14,128 nucleotides of DNA, from the NCBI GenBank assembly GCA_050184295.1, contig JBFXAM010000119.1, positions 1-14,128 on the forward strand, in the 5' to 3' direction. The translations under genes and the position numbers were made by a program. This DNA comes from JBFXAM01 sp050184295 (lineage in GTDB: Bacteria; Planctomycetota; Phycisphaerae; UBA1845; Fen-1342). The first letter of the stretch is position 1, and every line of letters begins with the position of its first letter. Positions 1 through 7,100 of this stretch are shown here, piece by piece. The notes beneath the pieces are model-generated. The model was given only the letters and a program-made list of their open reading frames with translations, searched no databases and was not told where the DNA came from.

Positions 1-2061
1 CGACTCCGCCTGGTTCATGTTGCCGCGCAGATCGTCGGGCCGCAGCCGGTGCGCTGCGCGGGCATGGTCGTGCGCCGCGGCGGCATCGTGCTCGGCCAGC
101 AGGTTCGCGAGATTGGAGTGCGCGCTCCAATCGTCCGGCGCCAGCGTCAGCACCCGCCGAAACACCTCGATCGCGTGCGCCTCCTGCTCGGTCAGCGTCA
201 GCAGCTCGGCATAGAGCTGCAGCGCCGCGACGTCGCGCGAGTCGCCCCGCGCCAGCGGCTCGATCGCCGCGAGCGCGTCGCGGTGCCGTCCCGCCGTCAG
301 CAGCAGCCGCGTCAGCTCGACGCGTGCCGCGGGATCTTCCTTTTCGGCCAGCGCCGCCTGCAACGCCGCGATCTGTTCGAGCATCTCCGGCGTCGCGGGG
401 CTGAGCGACGCGAGCAGTTGCTTGCTGAGCCGATGTCCGGGGAACACGTCGATCGCGGCTTGCGCGTAGGCGCGGGCCGCCTCGACGTCGCCGCGCAGCG
501 AGTGCAGGTATGCGTAGAGGTTGAGCGCATCCGCCTCGCGCGGGCTGATGCGGAGCGCCGCCTGAACATACCGCTCGGCGCGTTGCAGGTAGACGTCGCG
601 CCGCGGATCGTCCGTCCGCGGTGCGGCGAACACGAGGATCTCTCGTGCAAACGCGCGGTTGAGCGTGAAACTCCGGGGCGCCGTCGCGACATCCGCCTCA
701 AAGAGCGTGAAGTTGTTCGCCCAGTCGATGTTCCGCACGACGGCCCGCAGCGCCAGCGCAGCGAGCAGCAGCCCGCCTGCGATGCGCAGCAGCGCGCCCG
801 TCCCCGCGAGCACCGCCCCGGGCGCACACCACTTCCGCCACGCCGCCACCGCCGCCGTCGCGATCAACATCAGCAGCGGGACGCTCGGCCAATACATCAG
901 CCGCTCGGCGAGCGACACGCCGATCAGCAGCGCCGTGTTCGAGATCAGCGCATAGCTCGCCAGCGCGATCGCCGCACCCACCGCGAGCGATCGCCACACG
1001 CCCGCGTGCCGCCGATAGCCCCCCAGCAGCACGCCCAGCGCGACGACCGCCGCCCCGCCCAGGACCGTCAGCCCGTTCGCGCCCGCCTGCGGATCGAAGG
1101 CCGCGTAGCCGTAGTCGCTCACGAGCGCATCCGGCACGAGCAGCAGCCGGACATAGTGCCCCGCGACGGTCAGCGGCGCCGCGAGCCGCGCCGGTCCCGC
1201 CGACACGACGATCGGGTTGAAGATCGGATCGACCGCGCGGTCGCGCAGCAGGTGCCCGCCGAGCGCGACATAACGCAACGGCAGATACGCCGCGAGCGGC
1301 AGCAGCAGCACGCTTGCCGTCCACATCCACCGCCCGGCGGCCCCGCGCCACGGCAGCCGCCCCGCGCCGTGCATCGCCAGCAGCGCGATCGGCCAGTAGC
1401 TCACCGCCGTTTCCTTCGCCAGCAGCGCGCCGAAGAACATCAGCGCCGCCGCCAGGCAGCGCCCCCACCCCGGCGGCCCCGTGCGCGGCAGCAGAATCAC
1501 CAGCCCGAGCAGTAGAAAGAGCGCCGCGAGCACTTCCGCCCGACCGACAATGTTCGCGACCGCCTCACAGTGCACCGGATGAACCGCGAACAGCGCGCCG
1601 CTCACCGCCGCGACCACCCGATCATCGAGCAGCCGCCGAACGAACGCGACCACGAGCGCCGCGCACAGCGCGTGCAGCGCGACATTGACGGCGTGAAACC
1701 CCGCGGGCGCGAGCCCGTGCAGCGCGTACTGCAATGCGAACGTGAACAACGTAAGCGGGCGATAGAGCCGATCGCGGCGCGGGTCGTCGAGGTCGAGCTC
1801 GGCCCGCGTCGCGGCGCCCCACCAGTCCGAAAGCCAGATCGCCTCGGCATTCGCCAGCGAGCGAATGACCGGGTTGCGCTGGACGATGGGCCCGTCGTCG
1901 TACGTGAAGCCGTGCGAAAGCGTGTTCAGATAACAGCACGCCCCCACCAGCGCCGCCAGCCACGGGCTCAGCAGCAGCGCGGCGGCGCGCCCGGGTGCCG
2001 GCGCGGCGCCAGGCGGCTGCGGGGCCGCGGCGCCGGGCGCGCTAGCGTCCCTTGGGCTCAT
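1..2061 (-). CDS. TMTC-like membrane glycosyltransferase with TPR repeats (partial, 3' end missing)
   Basis: The frame is open from an ATG at 2061-2059 to the window edge (687 codons, C-terminus missing). The start follows from the frame: it overlaps the end of the upstream TolC-like gene by 20 bp and has no clear Shine-Dalgarno, so translational coupling is likely. After a Pro/Ala-rich N-terminus comes a polytopic membrane region with marks of the TMTC/DUF1736 family: an acidic pair in the first loop (YDDGP, residues 54-58), LYRPLT (99-104), HPVHCEAVANIVGRAE (161-176), and a DUF1736-like stretch at about 265-330 (FNP, then LLLVPDALVSDY). Residues from about 485 onward are soluble and TPR-like (repeated A/L-rich helix pairs, e.g. 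around TLAPDDWSAHSNLANLL). Animal TMTC proteins are ER O-mannosyltransferases; bacterial relatives are mostly uncharacterised. By inference this protein transfers a sugar from a lipid carrier at the inner membrane. Family placement is fairly sure; substrate is unknown. Confidence 0.85.
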   Translation of the reverse strand, partial: MSPRDASAPGAAAPQPPGAAPAPGRAAALLLSPWLAALVGACCYLNTLSHGFTYDDGPIVQRNPVIRSLANAEAIWLSDWWGAATRAELDLDDPRRDRLYRPLTLFTFALQYALHGLAPAGFHAVNVALHALCAALVVAFVRRLLDDRVVAAVSGALFAVHPVHCEAVANIVGRAEVLAALFLLLGLVILLPRTGPPGWGRCLAAALMFFGALLAKETAVSYWPIALLAMHGAGRLPWRGAAGRWMWTASVLLLPLAAYLPLRYVALGGHLLRDRAVDPIFNPIVVSAGPARLAAPLTVAGHYVRLLLVPDALVSDYGYAAFDPQAGANGLTVLGGAAVVALGVLLGGYRRHAGVWRSLAVGAAIALASYALISNTALLIGVSLAERLMYWPSVPLLMLIATAAVAAWRKWCAPGAVLAGTGALLRIAGGLLLAALALRAVVRNIDWANNFTLFEADVATAPRSFTLNRAFAREILVFAAPRTDDPRRDVYLQRAERYVQAALRISPREADALNLYAYLHSLRGDVEAARAYAQAAIDVFPGHRLSKQLLASLSPATPEMLEQIAALQAALAEKEDPAARVELTRLLLTAGRHRDALAAIEPLARGDSRDVAALQLYAELLTLTEQEAHAIEVFRRVLTLAPDDWSAHSNLANLLAEHDAAAAHDHARAAHRLRPDDLRGNMNQAES

Positions 2062-3901
2062 CGGTGACGGTCACGTTGTTGTATTCCAGCAGCGTGCCCT
2101 TCGCGCGTTCGAGCTCGACGACACCCGTCGTATAGCTCATCAGCACGTCGAGCAGGCTGCGGCGCGTATTGGCAAGCTGCTCCACGCCGCTCAGCTCCGT
2201 CTCCAGGTAGCTCGGGTCGATCCGCTGCGTGCGGGCCTGCAACGCCCGCAGGTTCAGATCCGCGGCCTGCACGGCGGTGAGCTGCGGCGGCACCTGGCTC
2301 CAGCGCACGTTCAGCGTGCGAACGGCGTTGTTGACCTCCTGCACGACCGCATCGATCGCGCCCTGCAACTGCACGACCGACTTCTGTTCCTCCAGGCGCG
2401 CCTGTTGCAGCGCCGCCTTGGGACCGCGGTTGCCCAGCGGATACGAGAACGTCGCGCCAATCGTGTACGACACAAAGCGGTTCGTCGTCAGGTTGTCGAA
2501 ACTGCTGTCTCCGGAGCCGCCCAGCCCGTCGACTTCGTACTGAAATTGCAGGTCGAGCTTCGGCAGCGTCTCATTCTTGGCGGCTGCCGTGCGCACCCGC
2601 GCCTGCTCGATGGCCAGCTTGGCCTGCACGATCTCGCTGCGCTTGTCCAGCGCCTGGCGCACCTCGCCGAACTGGTCGACCATCAACGGCGTGAGCAACG
2701 GCTGGTCCGTGGGGATGATCTCGACCTCACGCGACAGCAGCAGGTCGTTATCGTTCAGCAGGTTCTTGAGCGCGTCTTCGGCGTCGCGGACGTTCTTCAA
2801 GGCCTCCAGGTACGCGACCCGCCGGCTCTGGTAGCGCGACTCCGAGTTGTTGATTTCGACCGGTGTCGCGTCGTGCTCGCGCCGCTCCCACAGGTCCTGC
2901 TTGGTGACGAAGTTCTGCGCCACCGACTCCGCCAGGATCGCGACCGTCCGCCGGGCCCGCGCCAGTTGCCAATACGCCGTCTCGACGTTCAGCAGCGTAT
3001 CGCGCACCTGCCGCAGGAACTCCTGCTGCGCCGCGTCGCGCCCGATCCGCGCGAGCGTGATCTGCCGGCGGTTGTAATCGAGCCCGAATCCGCGCAGCAG
3101 CGGCTGGTTGAACTCGGCGATGAACGCGGTGTCGTACGAGGGATTGATGGTCTGAAACTGGAAGTTGCTGCGCGTGAAGTTCTGCCGCAGCGAGGTGGAC
3201 GCGGTCATACCGGTCGGCAGCAGCTTCCGCAGCCCGCCGCCGATCGAACGGTTCTCGCTGCGCGTCGACGAGAGCTCCGAACCGGACGGCCGGTCGATGT
3301 CGGCTGCGGTCGCGTCGAGAAAGAACTCCAGGTCGAAGACCGACTCGGCCTGTACGATCTGCGTCTGCGCGATCGCCGGGTCGTACGCCGACGCCCGAAT
3401 CGTGTAGTTGTTCAGCAACGCGCGCTGGATCGTCTCCGCCAGCGTCAGCCGCACCTGGTCCGACCGCCGCAGCTCGTTGAGATAGCGCTCCGCCTCGGCG
3501 ATGACCTTTTTGTACCCGATGCTGACGCGCTCTTCGGTTGACGTCGCCTCGATGCGCCGGAGCCGCTCCGCGAAAATCGCCGCCGACTCGCTCGGATCGG
3601 GGATTTCGTGCAGCAGCTCCGCCGACGACGGTTGCGCCGATCCGGTCGGCTGCGTCAATAACGCCATCCGGACGGGCATTTGCGGCTGCGTCACGCGCGG
3701 CCGCGCCACGGGATCCTCTGTCGACCCCTGCTGCGCGTCGTCCGCCGCCTGCGCCAGCATCCGGTCCCGATACTCTGCAATCGACGCGCCCAGCGGCGGA
3801 CCGTCCGCGTGCCCGACGGACAGCGCCAGCGCCGCGACGATCGCCACGACCACGCCCGCGGCCCCCGCGCGCCGCCCATACGTCCACTCGCCACACGTCA
3901 T
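2042..3901 (-). CDS. TolC-family outer-membrane channel protein
   Basis: 619 residues from ATG 3901-3899, preceded by GAGGA about 8 nt upstream. The frame stays open much further upstream, but that part is antisense to the DinB-like gene, so the later start is right. Residues 10-32 look like a signal peptide ending near VGHA. A 120-residue Q/A/P-rich linker follows, longer than in typical TolC. Then come two outer-membrane-efflux-protein repeats, at about 153-385 (TLAETIQRALLNNYTIRASA, FNQPLLRGFG, ETAYWQLARARR) and 410-605 (SEIVQAKLAIEQARVRTAAA, FSYPLGNRGPKAALQQARLE). Family members form the outer-membrane channel of RND or ABC efflux pumps and type I secretion. No membrane-fusion protein or pump gene lies nearby; the only partner is the overlapping glycosyltransferase-like gene downstream. 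Substrate unknown. Confidence 0.92.
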   Translation of the reverse strand: MTCGEWTYGRRAGAAGVVVAIVAALALSVGHADGPPLGASIAEYRDRMLAQAADDAQQGSTEDPVARPRVTQPQMPVRMALLTQPTGSAQPSSAELLHEIPDPSESAAIFAERLRRIEATSTEERVSIGYKKVIAEAERYLNELRRSDQVRLTLAETIQRALLNNYTIRASAYDPAIAQTQIVQAESVFDLEFFLDATAADIDRPSGSELSSTRSENRSIGGGLRKLLPTGMTASTSLRQNFTRSNFQFQTINPSYDTAFIAEFNQPLLRGFGLDYNRRQITLARIGRDAAQQEFLRQVRDTLLNVETAYWQLARARRTVAILAESVAQNFVTKQDLWERREHDATPVEINNSESRYQSRRVAYLEALKNVRDAEDALKNLLNDNDLLLSREVEIIPTDQPLLTPLMVDQFGEVRQALDKRSEIVQAKLAIEQARVRTAAAKNETLPKLDLQFQYEVDGLGGSGDSSFDNLTTNRFVSYTIGATFSYPLGNRGPKAALQQARLEEQKSVVQLQGAIDAVVQEVNNAVRTLNVRWSQVPPQLTAVQAADLNLRALQARTQRIDPSYLETELSGVEQLANTRRSLLDVLMSYTTGVVELERAKGTLLEYNNVTVTDEPKGR

Positions 3902-3968
3902 TCGTGGATTCCTCGAGTCGCGGCCCGGAGCGGCCGCCGCCGCGCACAACCACCCGCCCACGCGGCGC

Positions 3969-3997
3969 ATGGTAGGTAGCGAGCGCGGGGGTGTAAA
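3969..3997 (-). promoter_or_regulatory. Candidate sigma-70 promoter for the TolC-like gene
   Basis: Read on the minus strand: TTTACA (3997-3992), a 17-bp spacer, then TACCAT (3974-3969). This matches 5/6 and 4/6 of the consensus boxes and lies about 68 bp before the ATG at 3901, inside the 285-bp divergent gap. Found by eye, not tested. Confidence 0.45.
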
Positions 3998-4186
3998 GTC
4001 GCCCGCGGCCCGGCACGCTTGGCGCACGCGATCACGGACACGGGCGGCGGGCGCGACCACACGACGCGTCGCGACACGCCGCGTAGACTCTGATCGCCAA
4101 TCAGCGCCCCGCACGCACGTACGGGACCATCCGGTCCACCGTTTGCGTGCCGGGTTCCATCCATCGCGTACTGCCAGGGGAGCCTC

Positions 4187-4708
4187 ATGACGGCGTTGGC
4201 AACCGACTTCATCCTCTACGCAACTCAGAAGCTCGACGAGAACCGTCGCCAGATCGCCCGCTGCGTCGGGCTGCTCTCGGACGACGAGCTCTGGCAGCGC
4301 GCCAACGTGCACTGCAACGCCGTCGGCAACCTCGTCCTGCATCTCACCGGAAACATCCGCCAGTGGATTCTCGGCGGCGTCGGCGGCGAACCCGTTACGC
4401 GCGACCGCCCGGCGGAATTCAGCGCCCGTGGACCCTGCGCCGCGGCAGAATTCATGCCGCAGTTCGACGGCGTGCTGCGGCGCGCCGCGGACGTGATCGG
4501 CGCCTTGGGAGCGTCCGATCTGGCGCGCCCGCGCTCGATTCAGGGTTATTCCGTCTCGACGCTCGTTGCCGTGTTTCACGTCGTGGAGCACCTGTCGTTC
4601 CACACCGGGCAGGTCGTGCAGATCACCAAGGAGCTCAAAAACGTAGATCTCAGCCTCTTCGACCCGCACGGCCGCAAGCTCGACGGCGGCGGAGCAAGCC
4701 CGGCCTGA
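4187..4708 (+). CDS. DinB-like metal-binding protein (DUF1572-like)
   Basis: 173 residues from ATG 4187, with AGGGGAG just upstream. The length and helical pattern fit the DinB/YfiT four-helix bundle. The three expected metal ligands are visible: His52 in LHLTGNIRQW, and His135 and His139 in VEHLSFHTGQ. The H-x-x-x-H pair late in the protein followed by GQ is typical of DinB-like proteins that bind a divalent metal, some of which are thiol-dependent transferases. No partner gene is adjacent: it diverges from the TolC-like gene, and 336 bp without a gene follow it. Exact reaction unknown. The sequence lacks any signal peptide or membrane segment, so it should be cytoplasmic. Confidence 0.88.
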   Translation: MTALATDFILYATQKLDENRRQIARCVGLLSDDELWQRANVHCNAVGNLVLHLTGNIRQWILGGVGGEPVTRDRPAEFSARGPCAAAEFMPQFDGVLRRAADVIGALGASDLARPRSIQGYSVSTLVAVFHVVEHLSFHTGQVVQITKELKNVDLSLFDPHGRKLDGGGASPA

Positions 4709-5044
4709 CGCGTGCCACGCGGCAGAGTTCTCGGTGTTGAGTCCGATACGCGAGGACAGGAATTGTCGCGGGTGGCCCGCTGAGGCCAGGCGATGAGCCG
4801 GTTATCGGAGGGCGCAAAAAGTGGGCCGGTGGTCGGGACGTGCGGGGGGGGACACGTACGCCGACGCAGTCCGGCCCGGGGACCGTGATTACGTCCAAGG
4901 CTGAAATAATACCCACGGGTCCAACAGAATGCAAATACTATCGGCCGGCACTGTAAAAATCGTCCGGGTGTTTTTTGACGGAAAGCCGGAGCACGCATCA
5001 CCGCAGAGGTCCGAGATTGCGCGGCAGGATCCGCCGGGCGGGTA
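4709..5044. other. Gene-free stretch between the DinB-like gene and tRNA-Gln
   Basis: No convincing coding frame lies here: the open frames of 75-141 codons are antisense continuations through the DinB-like gene or run through the tRNA. It holds an eight-G run near 4848-4855 and an AT-richer island at about 4900-4985 that stands out from the GC-rich surroundings. On the minus strand there is a promoter-like pair in this island (see 4906-4934). I looked for tmRNA, RNase P RNA and a second tRNA and saw no matching conserved ends. Confidence 0.5.
4906..4934 (-). promoter_or_regulatory. Promoter-like sequence in the AT-rich island
   Basis: Minus strand: TTGCAT (4934-4929), 17-bp spacer, TATTAT (4911-4906), matching 3/6 and 5/6 of the sigma-70 boxes. 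Transcription would run into the gene-free stretch and then antisense to the DinB-like gene. No gene is placed to use it, so it may be a chance match in an AT-rich patch or drive a small RNA. Confidence 0.25.
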
Positions 5045-5115
5045 CTGGGGATCCAGGATTCGAACCTGGACTAACTGGTCCAGAGCCAGTCGTGCTACCG
5101 TTACACCAATCCCCA
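5045..5115 (-). tRNA. tRNA-Gln (anticodon CUG)
   Basis: A full 71-nt cloverleaf on the minus strand. The acceptor TGGGGAT pairs with ATCCCCA; D arm GTGT/GCAC; anticodon stem ACTGG/CCAGT around loop CTCTGGA, giving anticodon CTG, which reads CAG; T arm CCAGG-TTCGAAT-CCTGG. The discriminator base is G (complement of 5045), as usual for glutamine tRNAs. The 3' CCA is not encoded: TACC follows. It stands alone, with its own promoter-like sequence a few bases upstream. Confidence 0.97.
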
Positions 5116-5127
5116 ACGAACGAAGCG

Positions 5128-5156
5128 AGTGTACGCCGCGATACCCCGTAATTCAA
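5128..5156 (-). promoter_or_regulatory. Promoter of tRNA-Gln
   Basis: Minus strand: TTGAAT (5156-5151), 17-bp spacer, TACACT (5133-5128), 4/6 matches in each box. The expected transcription start falls a few bases before the mature tRNA 5' end at 5115, the geometry usual for tRNA genes. Confidence 0.55.
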
Positions 5157-5181
5157 GGGTGACGCCGCCCGCCGCCGACGC

Positions 5182-6087
5182 TCAGCCCGACCGATCGCGA
5201 ATCGCGAACGCATCGCGGAGACCATCGCCGACGAAGTTCAACGCCAGCAACGTCAGCGACAGCGCCGCGCACGGGAACAACAGCAGCCACCAATCGAACG
5301 CCACCGGGTTCAGCTGCCGAACCCCATCCGCCGCCAGCGAACCCCAGGTGGTCTGCGGCGGCTGTACGCCGACGCCCAGAAAACTCAAAAACGACTCCTG
5401 CAAGATCGCCTGGGGCACGGTGAGAGTGGCGAACACAATGATCGGCCCGACCGTGTTGGGCAGGATGTGGCGGGTGAGGATACGTCCCGGCGGGACGCCG
5501 AGCGCGCGGGCCGCCTCGACGAAAGGCCGCGTGCGGAGCGACAGCACCTGCCCGCGTACCACCCGGGCCATGGTGAGCCAGCTCACGCCGCCGATGCCGA
5601 ATGCGAGCACGACGAACCGCGCGGCTTCGGGTCCGGCGCGTTCGCCGCCCCAGCCGATCGGCACCCGCTCGAGCCAGGGTCCGACTGCCAGCGTGAGGAG
5701 CATGACGAGCAACACGTAGGGCATTGCGTAGAGCGTGTCGACCAGGCGCATCATCCCGCCGTCGACGCGACCGCCGACGTAACCGGCGACGGCGCCGTAG
5801 CTGACGCCGATGACAACCGCGATTGCTGCGGCCAGCAACCCGATGCCCAGCGAAATCGCGCCGCCATAGAGCAGCCGCGCCAACAGGTCGCGGCCCAGCT
5901 CGTCCGTGCCGCAGGGCTTCGTGAGCGAAGGCGGCTGGCGGGCCGCGTGAAAGTCTGCGACCCGCATCGCCGGCGTCGACCACCCCAGCGTTGCGAAGCA
6001 CGCCCCGCCAAGCAGCGCGAGCAACACCAACCCGCCGGCAGCGGCGCGGTGACGCAGGAAGCGGCGGCCGACCGTGTCGCGGCGCAT
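5182..6087 (-). CDS. DppC/OppC-type ABC transporter permease
   Basis: 301 residues from ATG 6087-6085. A second ATG six bases earlier (6093) would overlap the dppB-like stop as ATGA, but GGAGG abuts that codon and sits 6 nt from the later one, so I chose the later. The frame is open further upstream, but that part is a shadow of the dppB-like gene. Marks: first membrane helix at about 17-35; the DppC-type motif GTDELGRDLLARLLYG (60-75); helices at about 79-105, 118-138 and 158-178; the EAA loop that contacts the ATPase (EAARALGVPPGRIL, 191-204, then HILPNTVGP); and the C-terminal NFVGDGLRDAF. It should pair with the upstream permease to form an inner-membrane peptide-type importer. No ATPase or substrate-binding gene is in the window. 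Confidence 0.95.
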   Translation of the reverse strand: MRRDTVGRRFLRHRAAAGGLVLLALLGGACFATLGWSTPAMRVADFHAARQPPSLTKPCGTDELGRDLLARLLYGGAISLGIGLLAAAIAVVIGVSYGAVAGYVGGRVDGGMMRLVDTLYAMPYVLLVMLLTLAVGPWLERVPIGWGGERAGPEAARFVVLAFGIGGVSWLTMARVVRGQVLSLRTRPFVEAARALGVPPGRILTRHILPNTVGPIIVFATLTVPQAILQESFLSFLGVGVQPPQTTWGSLAADGVRQLNPVAFDWWLLLFPCAALSLTLLALNFVGDGLRDAFAIRDRSG

Positions 6088-6089
6088 GC

Positions 6090-7025
6090 TCATCCTCCGC
6101 TCGCGCCGACCCGAATGCGCGGATCCGCAAGCCCGTACAACAAATCCACGACCAGGTTGAACGCCGCCAGAAAAACGCCGTAGACCAGCACCGTCGCGAG
6201 AATCAGGCTCTGATCGCGATTGTTGATCGATTCGACGACGTGCGTGCCCATGCCGGGGATCGTGAAGATGCGCTCGACCACGAACGACCCCGTGAACAGC
6301 GCCGCCGCCGCCGGTCCCAGGTAGCTCAACACCGGCAGCAGCGCATTCCGCAACGCGTGATCGAACATCACGCGCGTCTCCGACAGTCCCTTGGCCCGCG
6401 CCGTGCGGATGTAATCCTCCGCATACGCGTCCAGCAGCGCCGCCCGCGTCAGCCGCGCGATGTAGGCCGCGTACGGCAGCGCAAGCGTGAAGGCCGGTAG
6501 CAGCGCCTGGTCCGGCCGACCCCAACCGCCGACCGGCGCCGCGCGCAACCAGACCGCGAAGATCAGCAGCAGGACCGAGCCGGTGACGAACGTCGGCAGC
6601 ACGACGCCGACGAGCGTGAGCGCGAGCGAGAGATGATCGACCCAGCGCCCGCGCGTCGCCGCCGCCAGCACGCCGACGCCGATGCCAAGCAGCACCGCAA
6701 TGGTGAACGCGAGCAGTCCGAGCTGGAGCGAGACCGGCAGCGCAGAGCGCATGATCTCGACCACCGTCCAGTCGGGGTACTCGTGCGCCGGCAGATCCTG
6801 GTCCCAGACGAGTCGCTTCGGCCAGGTCCAGAAGTAGCGCTGCCACCACGGCTCGTCATAATTGAAGGCGGCCCGCCGCGCCGCGAGCACCTCCGGCGGC
6901 AGATCGCGTTCGCCGCCTTCGAGCCCCTCGCCGGGCGCGGCCATCACGAGCAGCACCGCGCCCGCATACATGCCGAACAGCACGAGCGGGAACAGGGCGA
7001 GCCGACGCAGCGCATACGCGAGCAT
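6090..7025 (-). CDS. DppB/OppB-type ABC transporter permease
   Basis: 311 residues from ATG 7025-7023, the only in-frame start before a stop at 7037-7035. No Shine-Dalgarno is visible; a promoter-like sequence ends only 9 bp upstream, so the mRNA may be nearly leaderless. Helix 1 spans residues 7-30. It is followed by a roughly 60-residue charged and Trp-rich loop (WWQRYFWTWPKRLVW at 60-74), then helices at about 95-122, 132-160, 175-195, 230-250 and 275-298. The EAA loop is YIRTARAKGLSETRVMF (205-221) and ends LRNALLPV. GSFVVERIFTIPGMG and the C-terminal LLYGLADPRIR are typical of the family. Its stop TGA (6092-6090) is two bases from the dppC-like start, so the two are co-translated. Substrate unknown; di- or oligopeptides are the family default. 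Confidence 0.95.
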   Translation of the reverse strand: MLAYALRRLALFPLVLFGMYAGAVLLVMAAPGEGLEGGERDLPPEVLAARRAAFNYDEPWWQRYFWTWPKRLVWDQDLPAHEYPDWTVVEIMRSALPVSLQLGLLAFTIAVLLGIGVGVLAAATRGRWVDHLSLALTLVGVVLPTFVTGSVLLLIFAVWLRAAPVGGWGRPDQALLPAFTLALPYAAYIARLTRAALLDAYAEDYIRTARAKGLSETRVMFDHALRNALLPVLSYLGPAAAALFTGSFVVERIFTIPGMGTHVVESINNRDQSLILATVLVYGVFLAAFNLVVDLLYGLADPRIRVGASGG

Positions 7026-7033
7026 AGCGCGGC

Positions 7034-7062
7034 ATCATGCGAGCCGCCGCCACGCTCGGCAA
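7034..7062 (-). promoter_or_regulatory. Weak promoter-like sequence before the dppB-like gene
   Basis: Minus strand: TTGCCG (7062-7057), 17-bp spacer, CATGAT (7039-7034), 4/6 matches in each box. The predicted start of transcription is at about 7027, two bases before the ATG, which fits the missing Shine-Dalgarno. Confidence 0.3.
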
Positions 7063-7100
7063 GGGCGCACTGCACGCCGCCCGGTCCGCGTGCCGGCTGC

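Noticed and set aside
49..1515. Plus-strand 488-codon open frame
   Set aside because: R-, Q- and H-rich with no motif; it is the antisense shadow of the TMTC-like gene, whose frame shows clear family motifs.
2405..3541. Plus-strand 378-codon open frame
   Set aside because: Antisense shadow of the TolC-like gene; composition is R/L/Q-rich without motifs.
3902..4669. Upstream extension of the TolC-like frame
   Set aside because: It runs antisense through the DinB-like gene; the ATG at 3901 has a ribosome site and a signal peptide follows it.
4650..4934. Minus-strand 94-codon frame in the gene-free stretch
   Set aside because: No ribosome site, Pro/Arg-rich, and its end lies antisense to the DinB-like gene; the promoter-like pair would start transcription after its ATG.
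6094..6849. Upstream extension of the dppC-like frame
   Set aside because: Its translation is low-complexity and overlaps the dppB-like gene, which has an intact family sequence in another frame.
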